Origin: Sphingomonas kyeonggiensis
GTDB lineage: Bacteria; Pseudomonadota; Alphaproteobacteria; Sphingomonadales; Sphingomonadaceae
Assembly: GCF_014196745.1 (NCBI RefSeq)
Contig: NZ_JACIEH010000001.1
Location: 496,001-560,000 of the forward strand
Direction of reading: 5' to 3'
DNA length: 64,000 bases
Part shown: positions 43,945-54,525 of the stretch, piece by piece
How positions within the stretch are numbered: position 1 is the stretch's first letter
How the letters are laid out: every line of letters starts with the position of its first letter
Program-made: the position numbers and the translations under genes
The notes under the pieces: model-generated
Databases searched by the model: none
Seen by the model: the letters and a program-made list of their open reading frames with translations, nothing else
What the model was told of the DNA's origin: nothing

Positions 43945-46900
43945 ATGATTTCTACCGCTGACACTCTGGCGCTGCGCCGCGCCGCGCTCCGTGGCACGAC
44001 TGCGCTCGGCGCGCTCGGCCTGGCGCTGCTGATGGCGACGCCGGCCTGGGCGCAGACCACCGAGGCTGCCGCCGCAGTCACCACCGCCGCCCAGGACGAT
44101 CCGCAGGCACGGCCGCAGGACCAGACCGAGAGCGGCGATGCGATCGTTGTCACCGGTTTCCGCGCCTCGCTGGCCAACTCGGTCAACATCAAGCGCAACT
44201 CGAACCAGATCGTCGACGCGATCACTGCCGAGGACATTGCCGACTTCCCGGACGCGAACCTGGCGGAATCGATCCAGCGCCTGCCGGGCGTCTCGATCGA
44301 CCGTGACAATGGCGAGGGCCGCACCATCACCGTGCGCGGTCTGGGCGGCGACTTCCAGGCGGTGCGCCTGAACGGCGCCGACGCCCAGAACGTCGCGGGC
44401 GGCAACCAGTCCGACGCCGGCGCCAACCGCTCGCGCGGTTTCGACTTCAACACCTTCGCCTCGGAGCTGTTCGGCGGCATCAAGGTGACCAAGTCGACTG
44501 CGGCCGAGAATGACGAGGGCTCGCTCGGCGCGATCATCGACCTGACCACCGGCCGCCCGCTCTCGTACAAGAAGAACCGCTTCGCCGTGGGCGCCGAGGC
44601 CGAGTATCGCGAGAACGGCAAGAAGTGGAACCCGCGCTTCACTGGCCTGGCATCGGTGCGGGTGACCGACAATTTCGGCATCCTGGTCTCCGGCGCCTAC
44701 CAGAAGCAGGAACAGCAGATCGACGCCTATCGCCGCAACATCGGCGTGTTCGAATATGCCTATCGCAACTCGCAGATCGCCGGCATCACGCCGAACGTCT
44801 TCGGCTTCGCGCGGCCGAGCAACCAGGGCACCGGCGCGACCTTCGGCTCGGACCCGGCGGCCTATGCCACGGTCACGCCGACCACGATCATCCCGGGCCT
44901 GCCCTCGGTCGGTCGCCAGTATCTCGACTATGAGCGGATCGGCGCCACCGCCACCGCGCAGTGGAAGCCGGGTCCCGGCACCGAGATCACCGTCGACGGC
45001 GTCTTCTCGCGCTACGACCAGAACAGCAACAACACCGGCATCACGCCGATCGGCCTCAACCGCAACGGCACCAATGCCCGCGTCGTCAGCACCGGCACGG
45101 CCGGCCTGCGCGCGATCGGCACGACCAACGGCAATGCCGACCGCGTCGCGCTCTACGCGAACTGCGTGCCCAGCGCGATCATCGACTGCAACGGCGACCA
45201 GGCCGGCAACGGCGTCGGCCAGACGCCGCTCGCGGGCTATCTGAACAGCCTCAACCCCAACAACCTCAACCCGTTCGACTATTACAACAATCCGGCCTCG
45301 CCCGGGTACGTCGCGACGGCCAACCAGATCGGCTATTACAACGAGCTGCTCGGCCGCCCGAACACCAAGATCCGCCAGGCGCACGTCAACAGCGCCGGCC
45401 AGGCCGATTATCTCGTCCTCGACGACGTCGATTGGCGCAGCTTCGCCGACACCCAGTTCGGCCGCACCGACTTCAAGCAGGTGACGCTGAACGTCCACCA
45501 GGAGTTCGCGCCGGGCTTCTATGCCGATGCTACCGGTGGCTGGTCCAAGTCGGAATTCCGCGCCTATGGCCTGTTGGCGGAATTCAACGCGATCGACCGC
45601 GACGGCTATACCTTCGACGAACGCGCCGGTGGCAAGATGCCGGTGTTCAACCCGGGCTTCAACGTCGCCGACCCGAACAGCTGGACGCTGGTGAAGGGTC
45701 TCTCGACGATCCGCTACTTCACCAACACCGTCGACAACGAGTTCAAGGTGGCGCGGGTCAACTTCACCTATGAAGCGCTGCCCGAGATGTCGATCCGCTT
45801 CGGCGGCACGGCCAAGCAGTTCTCCTATGAAGGCGATCAGGGCCGCCGCAACCAGTCGATCGAGGCGATCAACCCGACGCTGGCGGAATCGAAGCTCAAC
45901 ATCACCGACCTGGGGCAGACCATCGGCTTCGGCCAGGGCCTGAACGTGACCCAGGGCACGCCGACCAGCTATTATGCGCCGGACATCCAGAAGTTCATCA
46001 ATCAGTTCGGCATCAACTGCAATTGCGTGAACAAATGGGGCGACTATCGCGCCGTGGTCGACGGCCGCCAGAAGAGCGGCGTGACCGAGAATGACGTCTC
46101 GGGCTATTTCCAGGTCGACTACAACGTCAACCTGCTCGGTCGTCCGCTGCGCGGCAATGTCGGCCTGCGCGTCGCCAACACCCGCGTTTCGGGCTCGGGC
46201 AATGTCGGCGGTGCCGATGGCGTCGCCGGCCTGCCGGTGACCGCGAAGAACGAATATTGGGACTGGCTGCCCTCGATGAACGCGAACTGGGAAGTCGCCG
46301 ACGACCTCCTGGTCCGCTTCGCCGCCTCCAAGGTGATGTCGCGTCCGCAGCTCTCCAGCCTGACGCCGGGCACCACCGCCTTCACCACCAGCCTGAACGC
46401 CAACGGCACCGCGCCGTCGCTGACGGTGGGCAATCCCTATCTCAACCCGTTCCGCGCGACCAATCTCGACCTGAGCGTCGAGAAGTATTTCGCCCATAAC
46501 GGGCTGGTCGCGGTCAACCTGTTCAAGAAGACGATCGACAGCTTCCCGCAGCAGGTGGCGCTCGAGGCGCCGCTGGGCGCGGTGTTCGAGCCGGAAGTGT
46601 ATCAGCAGGTGCTCGGCTTCATCACCAATGCCGCGCTGCTCAACTACACCACGGCGGGCGGCACCTGGGCCATCCGCCAGTTCAAGGACGCGCCGGGCGG
46701 CGACATCAAGGGCATCGAAGTCAATCTGCAGACCGACTTCTTCTTCCTGCCCGGCTTCCTGAAGCATTTCGGCGTGACCGCGAACTACACGCACATCGAA
46801 TCGAGCCTGAGCTACCTGACCGGCACGGTGCTCAACACCAGCCAGACGGTGTCGGGCACGGCGGTGAACAGCTATGCCGAGGGGCCGTTCCTCAACACCT

Positions 46901-47271
46901 CGCCGGACGCGTTCAACGCGACGCTCTACTATGAGGACAGCAAGTTCTCGGCTCGCGTCTCGGGTTCGTGGCGCGCGCGCTACGTGAACCGCTTCCCGCT
47001 TTCGACCGGCACCTGCTCGGTGGGCACCACCACCGTCGGCGGCGGCCCCTGCAACTCGCCGGTGTTCGCGGACTTCGGCTATAACGAGGACCAGCTGAAC
47101 ATCGACTTCGCGCTGTCCTATGCGGTGACCGACTTCGCCAAGCTCTCGCTCGAGGGCCGCAACATGACCAATTCGCCGCAATACCGCACGATGTACGCGG
47201 CGAACCCGGTCTCGCAGACCTATGCCAGCACCGGGCGGATCATCACCGCGGGCCTGCGCATGTCCTTCTGA
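43945..47271 (+). CDS. TonB-dependent receptor (second of the uronate locus)
   Basis: 1108 aa, ATG preceded by GGGGAGGA. A signal peptide ends at TPAWAQ. It contains GDAIVVTGFRAS (TonB-box/plug linker), the plug (AEDIADFPDANLAESIQRLPGVSIDRDNGEGRTITVRGLGGDFQAVRLNG) and a very large barrel with long extracellular loops (about 530-700), ending in TGRIITAGLRMSF. It is a typical sphingomonad sugar-import receptor. It lies just downstream of lacI and carries the same operator in its promoter, so it is probably induced with the locus. Confidence 0.93.
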   Translation: MISTADTLALRRAALRGTTALGALGLALLMATPAWAQTTEAAAAVTTAAQDDPQARPQDQTESGDAIVVTGFRASLANSVNIKRNSNQIVDAITAEDIADFPDANLAESIQRLPGVSIDRDNGEGRTITVRGLGGDFQAVRLNGADAQNVAGGNQSDAGANRSRGFDFNTFASELFGGIKVTKSTAAENDEGSLGAIIDLTTGRPLSYKKNRFAVGAEAEYRENGKKWNPRFTGLASVRVTDNFGILVSGAYQKQEQQIDAYRRNIGVFEYAYRNSQIAGITPNVFGFARPSNQGTGATFGSDPAAYATVTPTTIIPGLPSVGRQYLDYERIGATATAQWKPGPGTEITVDGVFSRYDQNSNNTGITPIGLNRNGTNARVVSTGTAGLRAIGTTNGNADRVALYANCVPSAIIDCNGDQAGNGVGQTPLAGYLNSLNPNNLNPFDYYNNPASPGYVATANQIGYYNELLGRPNTKIRQAHVNSAGQADYLVLDDVDWRSFADTQFGRTDFKQVTLNVHQEFAPGFYADATGGWSKSEFRAYGLLAEFNAIDRDGYTFDERAGGKMPVFNPGFNVADPNSWTLVKGLSTIRYFTNTVDNEFKVARVNFTYEALPEMSIRFGGTAKQFSYEGDQGRRNQSIEAINPTLAESKLNITDLGQTIGFGQGLNVTQGTPTSYYAPDIQKFINQFGINCNCVNKWGDYRAVVDGRQKSGVTENDVSGYFQVDYNVNLLGRPLRGNVGLRVANTRVSGSGNVGGADGVAGLPVTAKNEYWDWLPSMNANWEVADDLLVRFAASKVMSRPQLSSLTPGTTAFTTSLNANGTAPSLTVGNPYLNPFRATNLDLSVEKYFAHNGLVAVNLFKKTIDSFPQQVALEAPLGAVFEPEVYQQVLGFITNAALLNYTTAGGTWAIRQFKDAPGGDIKGIEVNLQTDFFFLPGFLKHFGVTANYTHIESSLSYLTGTVLNTSQTVSGTAVNSYAEGPFLNTSPDAFNATLYYEDSKFSARVSGSWRARYVNRFPLSTGTCSVGTTTVGGGPCNSPVFADFGYNEDQLNIDFALSYAVTDFAKLSLEGRNMTNSPQYRTMYAANPVSQTYASTGRIITAGLRMSF

Positions 47272-47351
47272 CCTTCGGGGGGAGGGAGTGGGGCGGTGCC
47301 AATCGGCGCCGCTCCATTCTTCGCCCCGCGACGGGCACTATGTTGCTCACT

Positions 47352-47386
47352 GGCCGGCGCCAATGCCTCCTGGCGCCGGCCGTTTT
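47352..47386 (+). terminator. Rho-independent terminator after the TonB receptor
   Basis: Stem GGCCGGCGCCA/TGGCGCCGGCC, 11 bp with an 8-base loop, then GTTTTG. It follows the TonB receptor stop by 81 bases. Confidence 0.85.
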
Positions 47387-47398
47387 GTGTGCGGATGG

Positions 47399-47480
47399 CC
47401 GTCATCCCGACGAAAGTCGGGATCTCAGGCGAGGGCGGGGATTGAGCCGCACGAGATCCCGGCTTTCGCCGGGATGACGA
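47399..47480. repeat. REP-like inverted repeat
   Basis: ATCCCGACGAAAGTCGGGAT faces ATCCCGGCTTTCGCCGGGAT across a ~35-base spacer. It is the same element type as at 2558. It separates the TonB receptor terminator from the 3' end of kup. Confidence 0.78.
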
Positions 47481-47498
47481 TTGGGGGGAGGGGTGGGC

Positions 47499-49385
47499 TC
47501 AGATTTCCACCTGGCTGCCCAGCTCGACCACGCGGTTGGTCGGCAGCTTGAAGAACTCCATCGCGCTTTCCGCATTGCGGACCATCCAGGCGAACAGCTT
47601 CTCGCGCCAGATCGCCATGCCCGGCCGCGACGAGGCGATCAGCGTCTGGCGGGCGAGGAAATAGCTGGTCTCCATCGGCTTGAACGGCTCACCCGCCGCA
47701 GCGCCCAGCCCGCGCAGGGCGGCGGGGATGTCGACTTCGTCCATGAAGCCATAGTGCAGGACCACGCGGTAGAAGCCGGCGCCGAGCTGGGTCACCTGGT
47801 TGCGTGCTTCGGGCGCGACGTGCGGCACCTGCTCGATCGCCACGGTGAGGATCACCACGCGATCGTGCAGCACCTTGTTGTGCTTGAGGTTGTGGAGCAG
47901 CGCGGGCGGGATGTCGTCGGTGCTGGCGAGGAACACCGCGGTGCCGCCCACCCGCTGCACCGACTGGCCGGCGGACTGGATGAAGATCTCGATCGGCATC
48001 GCGCCTTCGTGCAATCGCGCGCGGACCAGCTTGCGCCCGGTCGCCCAGGTGGTGAGCAGGGTGAAGGCGATCGCGGCGACGAGCAGCGGGAACCAGCCGC
48101 CATCGGGGATCTTGGTGACGTTCGAGGCGAAATAGAGCCCGTCGATCAGCAGGAAGCCGCCGGTGACGAGGCCGGCCACCACCGGCGGCCATTTCCACAC
48201 CGCGAAGGTCAGCACGCCCAGCATGCAGGCGGTGATGAACATCGTGCCGGTGACCGCGATGCCATAGGCCGCGGCGAGGTTGCTCGAGCTGCGGAAGCCG
48301 AGGACGAGCAGGATGACCATGACCAGCAGCAGCCAGTTGGCCAGCGGGACGTAGATCTGGCCGGCTGCCTTGGCGCTGGTGTGGAGGATGCGCAGGCGGG
48401 GCAGGAAACCGAGCTGGACGGCCTGTTGGGTGACCGAGAAGGCGCCCGAGATCACCGCTTGCGACGCGATCACCGTCGCCATGGTCGCGAGGATGACGAG
48501 GGGGAGGCGGGCCCAATCCGGCGCCAGCAGGAAGAACGGGTTCTCGACCGCTGCCGGGTGGCTGAGCAGCAGCGCCGACTGGCCGAGATAGTTGAGCATC
48601 AGGCAGGGGAAGGCGATGTAGAGCCAGGAGACCATGATCGCCTTGCGGCCGAAATGGCCCATATCGGCATAGAGCGCCTCGGCGCCGGTCACCGCCAGCA
48701 CCACCGAGCCGAGCGCGAGGAAGGCGAGCATCGGATCGAGCAGGAAGAAGTTGAGCGCGTACCAGGGATTGAGCGCCCAGAGGATCTCGGGGTTCTTCGC
48801 GATGCCGAAGGCGCCGAGCACCGCGATCACCAGGAAGTAGAAGACCATCACCGGCCCGAACAGCCGGCCTACCCGCGCGGTGCCGTGCGACTGGATCGCG
48901 AACAGGCCGATCAGGATGACGATGCTGATCGGCAGCACCAGCTCGGACAGCGAGCTGTGCACCGTGGCGAGGCCCTCGACCGCCGATAGCACCGAGACGG
49001 CGGGGGTGATGATCGCGTCGCCGTAGAAGAGCGCGGTGGCGCTCACGCCCAGCGCGGCGATCCAGGGCGTCCAGCGCGTCTCGCCGAGCTTGCGCGAGAT
49101 CAGCGCGAGCAGCGCCAGGCTGCCGCCTTCGCCCTTGTTGTCCGCGCGCAGGATGATGAAGACGTACTTGACCGTCACCACCAGCATCATCGTCCAGAAG
49201 ACCAGCGAGAGCACCCCGAAGATGTGCGCTCGGTCCACCGCCAGCGGGTGGTGGCCGATGAAGCTTTCCTTGAGCGAATAGAGCGGCGAGGTGCCGATGT
49301 CGCCGAACACCACGCCGATCGCGCCTACCGCCAGGGTGCCGAGCCGATCCTGATGGCCGGGTTCGGCCGAGTGTGTGGTGTCCAA
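47499..49385 (-). CDS. kup: Kup-type low-affinity potassium transporter
   Basis: 628 aa with about 12 transmembrane segments in the first ~430 residues and a soluble C-terminal domain. [22 protein letters not shown] is the Kup signature, and [24 protein letters not shown] is also conserved. It imports potassium with protons at the inner membrane. The start is TTG 49385 with a weak ribosome binding site. It is divergent from the kdp genes, so both potassium systems share this intergenic region. Confidence 0.93.
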   Translation of the reverse strand: MDTTHSAEPGHQDRLGTLAVGAIGVVFGDIGTSPLYSLKESFIGHHPLAVDRAHIFGVLSLVFWTMMLVVTVKYVFIILRADNKGEGGSLALLALISRKLGETRWTPWIAALGVSATALFYGDAIITPAVSVLSAVEGLATVHSSLSELVLPISIVILIGLFAIQSHGTARVGRLFGPVMVFYFLVIAVLGAFGIAKNPEILWALNPWYALNFFLLDPMLAFLALGSVVLAVTGAEALYADMGHFGRKAIMVSWLYIAFPCLMLNYLGQSALLLSHPAAVENPFFLLAPDWARLPLVILATMATVIASQAVISGAFSVTQQAVQLGFLPRLRILHTSAKAAGQIYVPLANWLLLVMVILLVLGFRSSSNLAAAYGIAVTGTMFITACMLGVLTFAVWKWPPVVAGLVTGGFLLIDGLYFASNVTKIPDGGWFPLLVAAIAFTLLTTWATGRKLVRARLHEGAMPIEIFIQSAGQSVQRVGGTAVFLASTDDIPPALLHNLKHNKVLHDRVVILTVAIEQVPHVAPEARNQVTQLGAGFYRVVLHYGFMDEVDIPAALRGLGAAAGEPFKPMETSYFLARQTLIASSRPGMAIWREKLFAWMVRNAESAMEFFKLPTNRVVELGSQVEI

Positions 49386-49466
49386 GGCGTAGCTTTCACT
49401 TCCGGCACCGCCCTCGGCGCCCTCGAACCCTCCTAGTATCCAGAGGTTCCCGCCCCAGCCAACGAT

Positions 49467-49484
49467 TTTATGGAATCTTTATGG
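49467..49484. promoter_or_regulatory. Candidate KdpE-binding direct repeat
   Basis: TTTATGG occurs twice with an 11-base period (49467-49473 and 49478-49484), 76 bases before the first gene of the kdp operon. OmpR-type regulators such as KdpE bind direct repeats of about one helical turn. It could also affect kup. Confidence 0.5.
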
Positions 49485-49559
49485 TGGGTACCAACTTCCC
49501 CGTGGAACCTTAACTCCCCCCCGGACCACATCGCCAGCCGACAATGTGGGAGTCTGACC

Positions 49560-49871
49560 GTGGGTTTGTCGTTGCGTCATCTGGAGGAAGGAACCGGCGG
49601 CTGGCGCGCCCAGCTCGGTCTCCGGCTGGGCGGCGTGCTGCTGCTCGGTGCCTGCGCGCTCGCGGTGTGGGCGCTGGTCGTCTCGATGCACCGCCCGCCC
49701 GAGCACAGCGCCAGCCCGGCCGAGTTCGGCGAGGCAGTCTCCTCCGTCGCGGCCTGGATGCTGGGCTGGGCGCTGCTGATCGAGGGGCCGGGCTTGTTCC
49801 GCCTGATCCCGGTGCCGCCCCGCCATATCCGCTTCGACAAGTCGCGCTTCGATACATCCCATTCGAAATAG
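49560..49871 (+). CDS. Small membrane protein at the head of the kdp operon
   Basis: 103 aa from GTG 49560, with GGGAG about 9 bases upstream; the frame is open back to ATG 49470, but that start lies in the putative operator. Two hydrophobic segments (about 22-44 and 62-78) and a basic tail (RHIRFDKSRFD). It is 11 bases from the next small ORF and has the same orientation as kdpFABC. Function unknown; linkage suggests a role in Kdp assembly or sensing. Confidence 0.55.
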   Translation: MGLSLRHLEEGTGGWRAQLGLRLGGVLLLGACALAVWALVVSMHRPPEHSASPAEFGEAVSSVAAWMLGWALLIEGPGLFRLIPVPPRHIRFDKSRFDTSHSK

Positions 49872-49882
49872 GGAAGAAAACC

Positions 49883-49966
49883 ATGAACGACCTGATCTGG
49901 CTGGGGGCACTCGCAGGGCTGGTCCTGCTCACCCTCGGCTTCGTCCGCCTCTGCGACCAGGCCTGA
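49883..49966 (+). CDS. 27-residue membrane peptide upstream of kdpF
   Basis: MNDLIWLGALAGLVLLTLGF, then VRLCDQA. A single hydrophobic helix with a GGGAAG ribosome binding site. Similar tiny genes precede kdpF in some other alphaproteobacteria as I recall, but I cannot name the family. It ends 11 bases before kdpF. Confidence 0.6.
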   Translation: MNDLIWLGALAGLVLLTLGFVRLCDQA

Positions 49967-49977
49967 GGAGAACCGCC

Positions 49978-50067
49978 ATGCCGCTGCCGCTCATCCTCGC
50001 CGGGCTCACCGCTTTGGGCCTGCTCCTCTACCTCGTGGCCGTGCTCGTCCGGCCCGAGCGCTTCTGA
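49978..50067 (+). CDS. kdpF: Potassium-transporting ATPase subunit KdpF
   Basis: 29 aa: MPLPLILAGLTALGLLLYLV, then AVLVRPERF, with GAGGAG before the ATG. The single helix followed by RPERF is the KdpF pattern; the peptide stabilises the KdpABC complex. It is 12 bases before kdpA. Confidence 0.92.
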   Translation: MPLPLILAGLTALGLLLYLVAVLVRPERF

Positions 50068-50079
50068 TCGGAAATCTCC

Positions 50080-51780
50080 ATGACCGTCCAAGGCTGGATG
50101 CTGATCCTCGTCTTCACCCTCATCCTCGTCGCGCTGGCAAAGCCGATGGGGCTCTGGCTGTTCGCCATCTATGAGGGGCGGCGCACGCCGCTCCACACCG
50201 TGCTCGGCCCCGTCGAGCGCGGCTTCTACAAGCTCGCGGGCGTCGACCCGAATGCCGAGCAGGGCTGGCGCCGCTACGCGCTGCACATGCTGGCCTTCCA
50301 GATCGCGACCTTCGCGTTCACCTACTTCATCTTGCGCTTCCAGGACCTGCTGCCGCTCAATCCGCGCGGGCTGGCCGGCCAGTCGCCCGACCTCGCCTTC
50401 AACACTGCGGTGAGCTTCGTCGCCAACACCAACTGGCAGAGCTATTCGGGCGAGACCCTGTCGATCCTGAGCAACATGCTCGGCCTCGCCATCCACAACT
50501 TCCTGTCGGCGGCGACCGGCATCGCGATCGCCTTCGCGCTGTTCCGCGGCTTCGCCCGGCGCCAGGCGAACGGCATCGGCAATTTCTGGGCCGACATGAC
50601 CCGGGTGACGCTCTACGTCCTGCTGCCGATCTGCGTGGTCTATGCGACCTATCTGATCGCCAGCGGCGTGCCGCAGACCTTCATGACCTCGGTCGACGCG
50701 ACGACGCTGGAAGGCGCCAAGCAGACCATCCTGATGGGTCCGGTGGCTAGCCAGGAAGCGATCAAGATGCTCGGCACCAACGGTGGCGGCTTCTTCAACG
50801 TCAATTCGGCGCATCCGTTCGAGAATCCGAGCGCGCTGACCAACTTCTTCCAGATGCTGTCGATCCTCGTGATCGGCGTCGGCCTGACCTATACCTTCGG
50901 CAAGGCCGTGGGGAACACGCGTCAGGGCTGGGCGATCCTCGCCGCGATGCTGACGCTGTTCGTCGCCGGCACCGCCGTCACCTATTGGCAGGAAGCCGCG
51001 GGCAACCCGATGCTCCACCAGCTGGGCCTCGCCGGCGGCAGCATGGAGGGCAAGGAAGTCCGCTTCGGCATCGCCGCCAGCGCGCTGTTCAGCGTGGTGA
51101 CCACGGCGGCCTCGTGCGGCGCGGTCAATGCGATGCACGACAGCCTGACCCCGCTGGGCGGCCTGATCCCGCTGTTCAACATGCAGCTCGGCGAAGTCGT
51201 GATCGGCGGCGTTGGTGCCGGCATCTACGGCTTCCTGCTCTTCGCCATCCTCGCGGTGTTCGTCGCGGGCCTGATGGTCGGCCGCACGCCGGAATATGTC
51301 GGCAAGAAGATCGAGAGCCGCGAGGTCAAGCTCGCCGTCCTCGCCATCGCGGTGCTGCCGCTGATGATCCTGGGCTGTACCGCGCTCGCCTCGGTTCTGC
51401 CGGCCGGCCTTGCGGGTCCGCTCAACAAGGGGCCGCACGGCTTCAGCGAGATCCTCTACGCCTTCACGTCCGCGACGGCCAATAACGGCTCGGCCTTTGC
51501 CGGCCTGACCGCCAACACGCCCTTCTACAACGGGCTGCTCGGCGTGGCGATGTGGATCGGCCGCTTCTTCATCATCGTGCCCGTGCTCGCCATCGCCGGC
51601 AGCCTGGCCGCGAAGAAGGTGCACCCGGAAAGCGCGGGCTCGTTCCCGACGACCGGCCTGCTCTGGATCGGCCTGCTCGTCGGCATCATCCTGGTCCTGG
51701 GCGGACTCACGTTCCTTCCCAGCCTCGCGCTCGGTCCCATCGCCGATCATCTCGCGATGATCCACGGCCAGCTCTTCTGA
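50080..51780 (+). CDS. kdpA: Potassium-transporting ATPase subunit KdpA
   Basis: 566 aa, the normal length, with ten membrane segments. The four selectivity-filter loops are present, for example [30 protein letters not shown] and [14 protein letters not shown]. It binds and translocates K+ in the high-affinity KdpFABC P-type ATPase. Start ATG 50080 follows kdpF by 12 bases. Confidence 0.97.
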   Translation: MTVQGWMLILVFTLILVALAKPMGLWLFAIYEGRRTPLHTVLGPVERGFYKLAGVDPNAEQGWRRYALHMLAFQIATFAFTYFILRFQDLLPLNPRGLAGQSPDLAFNTAVSFVANTNWQSYSGETLSILSNMLGLAIHNFLSAATGIAIAFALFRGFARRQANGIGNFWADMTRVTLYVLLPICVVYATYLIASGVPQTFMTSVDATTLEGAKQTILMGPVASQEAIKMLGTNGGGFFNVNSAHPFENPSALTNFFQMLSILVIGVGLTYTFGKAVGNTRQGWAILAAMLTLFVAGTAVTYWQEAAGNPMLHQLGLAGGSMEGKEVRFGIAASALFSVVTTAASCGAVNAMHDSLTPLGGLIPLFNMQLGEVVIGGVGAGIYGFLLFAILAVFVAGLMVGRTPEYVGKKIESREVKLAVLAIAVLPLMILGCTALASVLPAGLAGPLNKGPHGFSEILYAFTSATANNGSAFAGLTANTPFYNGLLGVAMWIGRFFIIVPVLAIAGSLAAKKVHPESAGSFPTTGLLWIGLLVGIILVLGGLTFLPSLALGPIADHLAMIHGQLF

Positions 51781-51791
51781 GGTCCAATTCC

Positions 51792-53804
51792 ATGACGACC
51801 GCAACCATGTTCAAACCGTCCCTGATCGGCCCTGCCATCGGCGACGCGTTCAAGAAGCTCGATCCGCGCCAGCTGGTGAAGAACCCCGTGCTCTTTACCA
51901 CCGCGGTGGTGGCCCTCCTGCTCACCGTGCTGCTGTTCATCGGCGGCACCAACCTCTCCATGGCCTTCCAGATCCAGCTGATCGTGTGGCTGTGGCTGAC
52001 CGTCCTCTTCGGCACCTTTGCCGAGGCGCTGGCGGAAGGCAGGGGCCGCGCCCAGGCCGCCTCGCTGCGCGCCACCAAGTCCGAGCTGACCGCCCGCCTG
52101 CCGAACGGCAAGACGGTTCCGGCCTCCCAGCTCAAGAAGGGTGATACCGTCCTCGTCCACACCGGGGACCTGATCCCGGCGGACGGCGAGGTCATCGAAG
52201 GCGTCGCCTCGGTCAACGAAAGCGCGATCACCGGCGAAAGCGCGCCGGTGATCCGCGAGGCGGGCGGCGACCGTTCTGCAGTGACCGCCGGCACCCGGGT
52301 GATCTCGGACCAGATCAAGGTCCGCATCACCCAGGAGCCGGGCCAGGGCTTCCTCGATCGCATGATCGCGCTGGTCGAAGGTGCCGAGCGCCAGAAGACC
52401 CCGAACGAGATCGCGCTGACGATCCTGCTCGTCGGCCTGACGATCATCTTCCTGATCGCCGTCTCGACCATCCCAGGCTTCGCCTCCTATGCCGGCGGCC
52501 AGGTGCCGGTGGCGATCCTCGCCGCGCTGCTGATCACCCTGATCCCGACCACGATCGCGGCTTTGCTTTCGGCGATCGGCATTGCCGGCATGGACCGTCT
52601 CGTCCGCTTCAACGTGCTCGCCAAGTCGGGCCGTGCGGTGGAAGCCGCGGGCGACATCGACGTGCTGCTGCTCGACAAGACAGGCACGATCACGATCGGC
52701 GACCGCGCCGCGAGCGACTTCCGTCCGCTGGGCGGCGTCACCACCGACGAGCTGGCGCGTGCCGCCCTGCTCGCCAGCCTGGCCGACGAGACGCCCGAGG
52801 GCCGCTCCGTCGTCACGCTCGCCCAGGGCAAGTACGCGGTGGATATTCGCGAGCTGCCCAAGACGGCGGAGATCATCGCCTTCACTGCCCAGACCCGCAT
52901 CTCGGGCGTACGCATCGGCACCACGCTGATCCAGAAGGGTGCGGTCGACGCGGTCCTGCGCGCCCATCCGGGCGTGGGCGACACCGCGGTGGCGACCGAC
53001 ATGCGCCGCGTTGCCGAGGAGATCGCGCGCCAGGGCCAGACTCCGCTCGCGGTGGCCGAGGACGGCCGGCTGCTCGGCGTGATCGCGCTCAAGGACGTGG
53101 TGAAGGCCGGTGTGCGCGAGCGGTTCGGCGAGCTGCGCCGGATGGGCATCCGCACGGTGATGATCACCGGCGACAACCCGCTGACCGCCGCGGCGATCGC
53201 CGCCGAGGCCGGGGTGGACGACTTCCTCGCGGAAGCCACGCCGGAGGACAAGCTCGCGCTGATCCGCAAGGAGCAGCAGGGCGGTCGCTTGGTCGCGATG
53301 TGCGGCGACGGCACCAACGACGCCCCGGCGCTCGCCCAGTCGGACGTCGGCGTGGCGATGAACACCGGCACCCAGGCTGCGCGCGAGGCGGGCAACATGG
53401 TCGATCTCGACAGCGATCCGACCAAGCTCATCGAGATCGTGGGCCTGGGCAAGCAGCTGCTGATGACGCGCGGCGCGCTGACCACCTTCTCGGTGGCCAA
53501 CGACATCGCCAAGTATTTCGCGATCATCCCGGCGATGTTCATCGTGCTCTACCCGTCGCTCGGCGTGCTCAACGTGATGCAGCTGGCGAGCCCGCAGAGC
53601 GCGATCCTGTCGGCGATCATCTTCAACGCGCTGATCATCCCGGCACTGGTGCCGCTGGCGCTGAAGGGCGTGAAATATCGTCCGATCGGTGCCGGGCCGC
53701 TGCTCGCCCGGAACCTCGCGATCTACGGCCTGGGCGGCGTGCTCGCCCCGTTCGTCGGGATCAAGCTGATCGATCTGGTCGTGGCGGGGCTGCACCTCGC
53801 CTGA
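51792..53804 (+). CDS. kdpB: Potassium-transporting ATPase subunit KdpB
   Basis: 670 aa P-type ATPase. It has the TGES loop in [15 protein letters not shown], the phosphorylation site [13 protein letters not shown] (Asp about 297), [31 protein letters not shown] and [20 protein letters not shown]. It hydrolyses ATP to drive K+ uptake through KdpA. The start follows kdpA by 11 bases; the next gene is separated by a palindrome tract. Confidence 0.97.
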   Translation: MTTATMFKPSLIGPAIGDAFKKLDPRQLVKNPVLFTTAVVALLLTVLLFIGGTNLSMAFQIQLIVWLWLTVLFGTFAEALAEGRGRAQAASLRATKSELTARLPNGKTVPASQLKKGDTVLVHTGDLIPADGEVIEGVASVNESAITGESAPVIREAGGDRSAVTAGTRVISDQIKVRITQEPGQGFLDRMIALVEGAERQKTPNEIALTILLVGLTIIFLIAVSTIPGFASYAGGQVPVAILAALLITLIPTTIAALLSAIGIAGMDRLVRFNVLAKSGRAVEAAGDIDVLLLDKTGTITIGDRAASDFRPLGGVTTDELARAALLASLADETPEGRSVVTLAQGKYAVDIRELPKTAEIIAFTAQTRISGVRIGTTLIQKGAVDAVLRAHPGVGDTAVATDMRRVAEEIARQGQTPLAVAEDGRLLGVIALKDVVKAGVRERFGELRRMGIRTVMITGDNPLTAAAIAAEAGVDDFLAEATPEDKLALIRKEQQGGRLVAMCGDGTNDAPALAQSDVGVAMNTGTQAAREAGNMVDLDSDPTKLIEIVGLGKQLLMTRGALTTFSVANDIAKYFAIIPAMFIVLYPSLGVLNVMQLASPQSAILSAIIFNALIIPALVPLALKGVKYRPIGAGPLLARNLAIYGLGGVLAPFVGIKLIDLVVAGLHLA

Positions 53805-53811
53805 CCCGAAC

Positions 53812-53922
53812 TCCCCTCCCGCGCGAGCCGGAGGGGCTGGGGGAGGGCCTGTCCCCACCTCTCGTCACAGGCCCTCTCCCGACCCCTCCCGCCCAGGCGG
53901 GAGGGGAGAAGAAGGAAGAACC
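53812..53922. repeat. G-rich palindromic repeat between kdpB and kdpC
   Basis: Facing arms CCCCTCCCGCGCGAGCCGGAGGGG and CCCTCCCGCCCAGGCGGGAGGGG surround a central AGGGCCTGT/ACAGGCCCT hairpin. This interrupts the kdp operon but probably does not stop it. Same loose class as 13050-13187 and 62433-62560. Confidence 0.7.
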
Positions 53923-53925
53923 AAG

Positions 53926-54525
53926 ATGTTGAAAGACTTCACCACCGCCCTTCGTCCGGCAATCGTCCTGACGATCCTGTTCGCAGCCCTGCTCGGCATC
54001 GCCTATCCGGCGGCGCTCACCGGCATCGGCACCGTCGCCTTCCCGCACCAGGCGGGCGGCAGCCTGATCGTCGAGAACGGCCAGGTCCGCGGTTCCGAGC
54101 TGCTCGGCCAGAACTTCGCCGCCCCCGGCTATTTCCACGGCCGCCCCTCGGCCGCCGGCGCCGACGGCAACGACCCGACCGCATCCTCCGGCTCCAATCT
54201 CGGCCCGACCTCCCAGGCGCTGCACGACCGTGTCGCCAAGGACGTCGCGGCGCTCCGCACTACACCAGGAAGTTCGGTTCCCGCCGATCTGGTGACCACC
54301 TCCGCCTCGGGGCTCGACCCTGAAATCAGCCCCGAGGCGGCCTTTTTCCAGGTGGAGCGCGTCGCCAAGGCGCGCGGCGTGAGCGGGGACAAGGTGCGGC
54401 ATATCGTCGAGACGCATGTCGAGCAGCCGCTGCTCGGCTTCCTCGGTGAGCGGCGCGTCAATGTGCTCGCGCTCAATCGCGACCTCGACAAGCAGGCTCC
54501 CCAGGGCGCAAAAGCCGCCGAGTGA
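53926..54525 (+). CDS. kdpC: Potassium-transporting ATPase subunit KdpC
   Basis: 199 aa with one N-terminal membrane segment (about 11-33) and a periplasmic domain. Family motifs: LLGIAYPAALTGIG, GSELLGQNFAAPGYFHGRPSAAG, SGSNLGPTS and DLVTTSASGLDPEISPEAA. It acts as a catalytic chaperone for KdpB. The stop overlaps the kdpD GTG (GTGA). Confidence 0.95.
   Translation: MLKDFTTALRPAIVLTILFAALLGIAYPAALTGIGTVAFPHQAGGSLIVENGQVRGSELLGQNFAAPGYFHGRPSAAGADGNDPTASSGSNLGPTSQALHDRVAKDVAALRTTPGSSVPADLVTTSASGLDPEISPEAAFFQVERVAKARGVSGDKVRHIVETHVEQPLLGFLGERRVNVLALNRDLDKQAPQGAKAAE

Noticed and set aside
43751..43948. 65-codon frame before the second TonB receptor
   Set aside because: No ribosome binding site or recognisable motif; it overlaps the receptor's start and leader.
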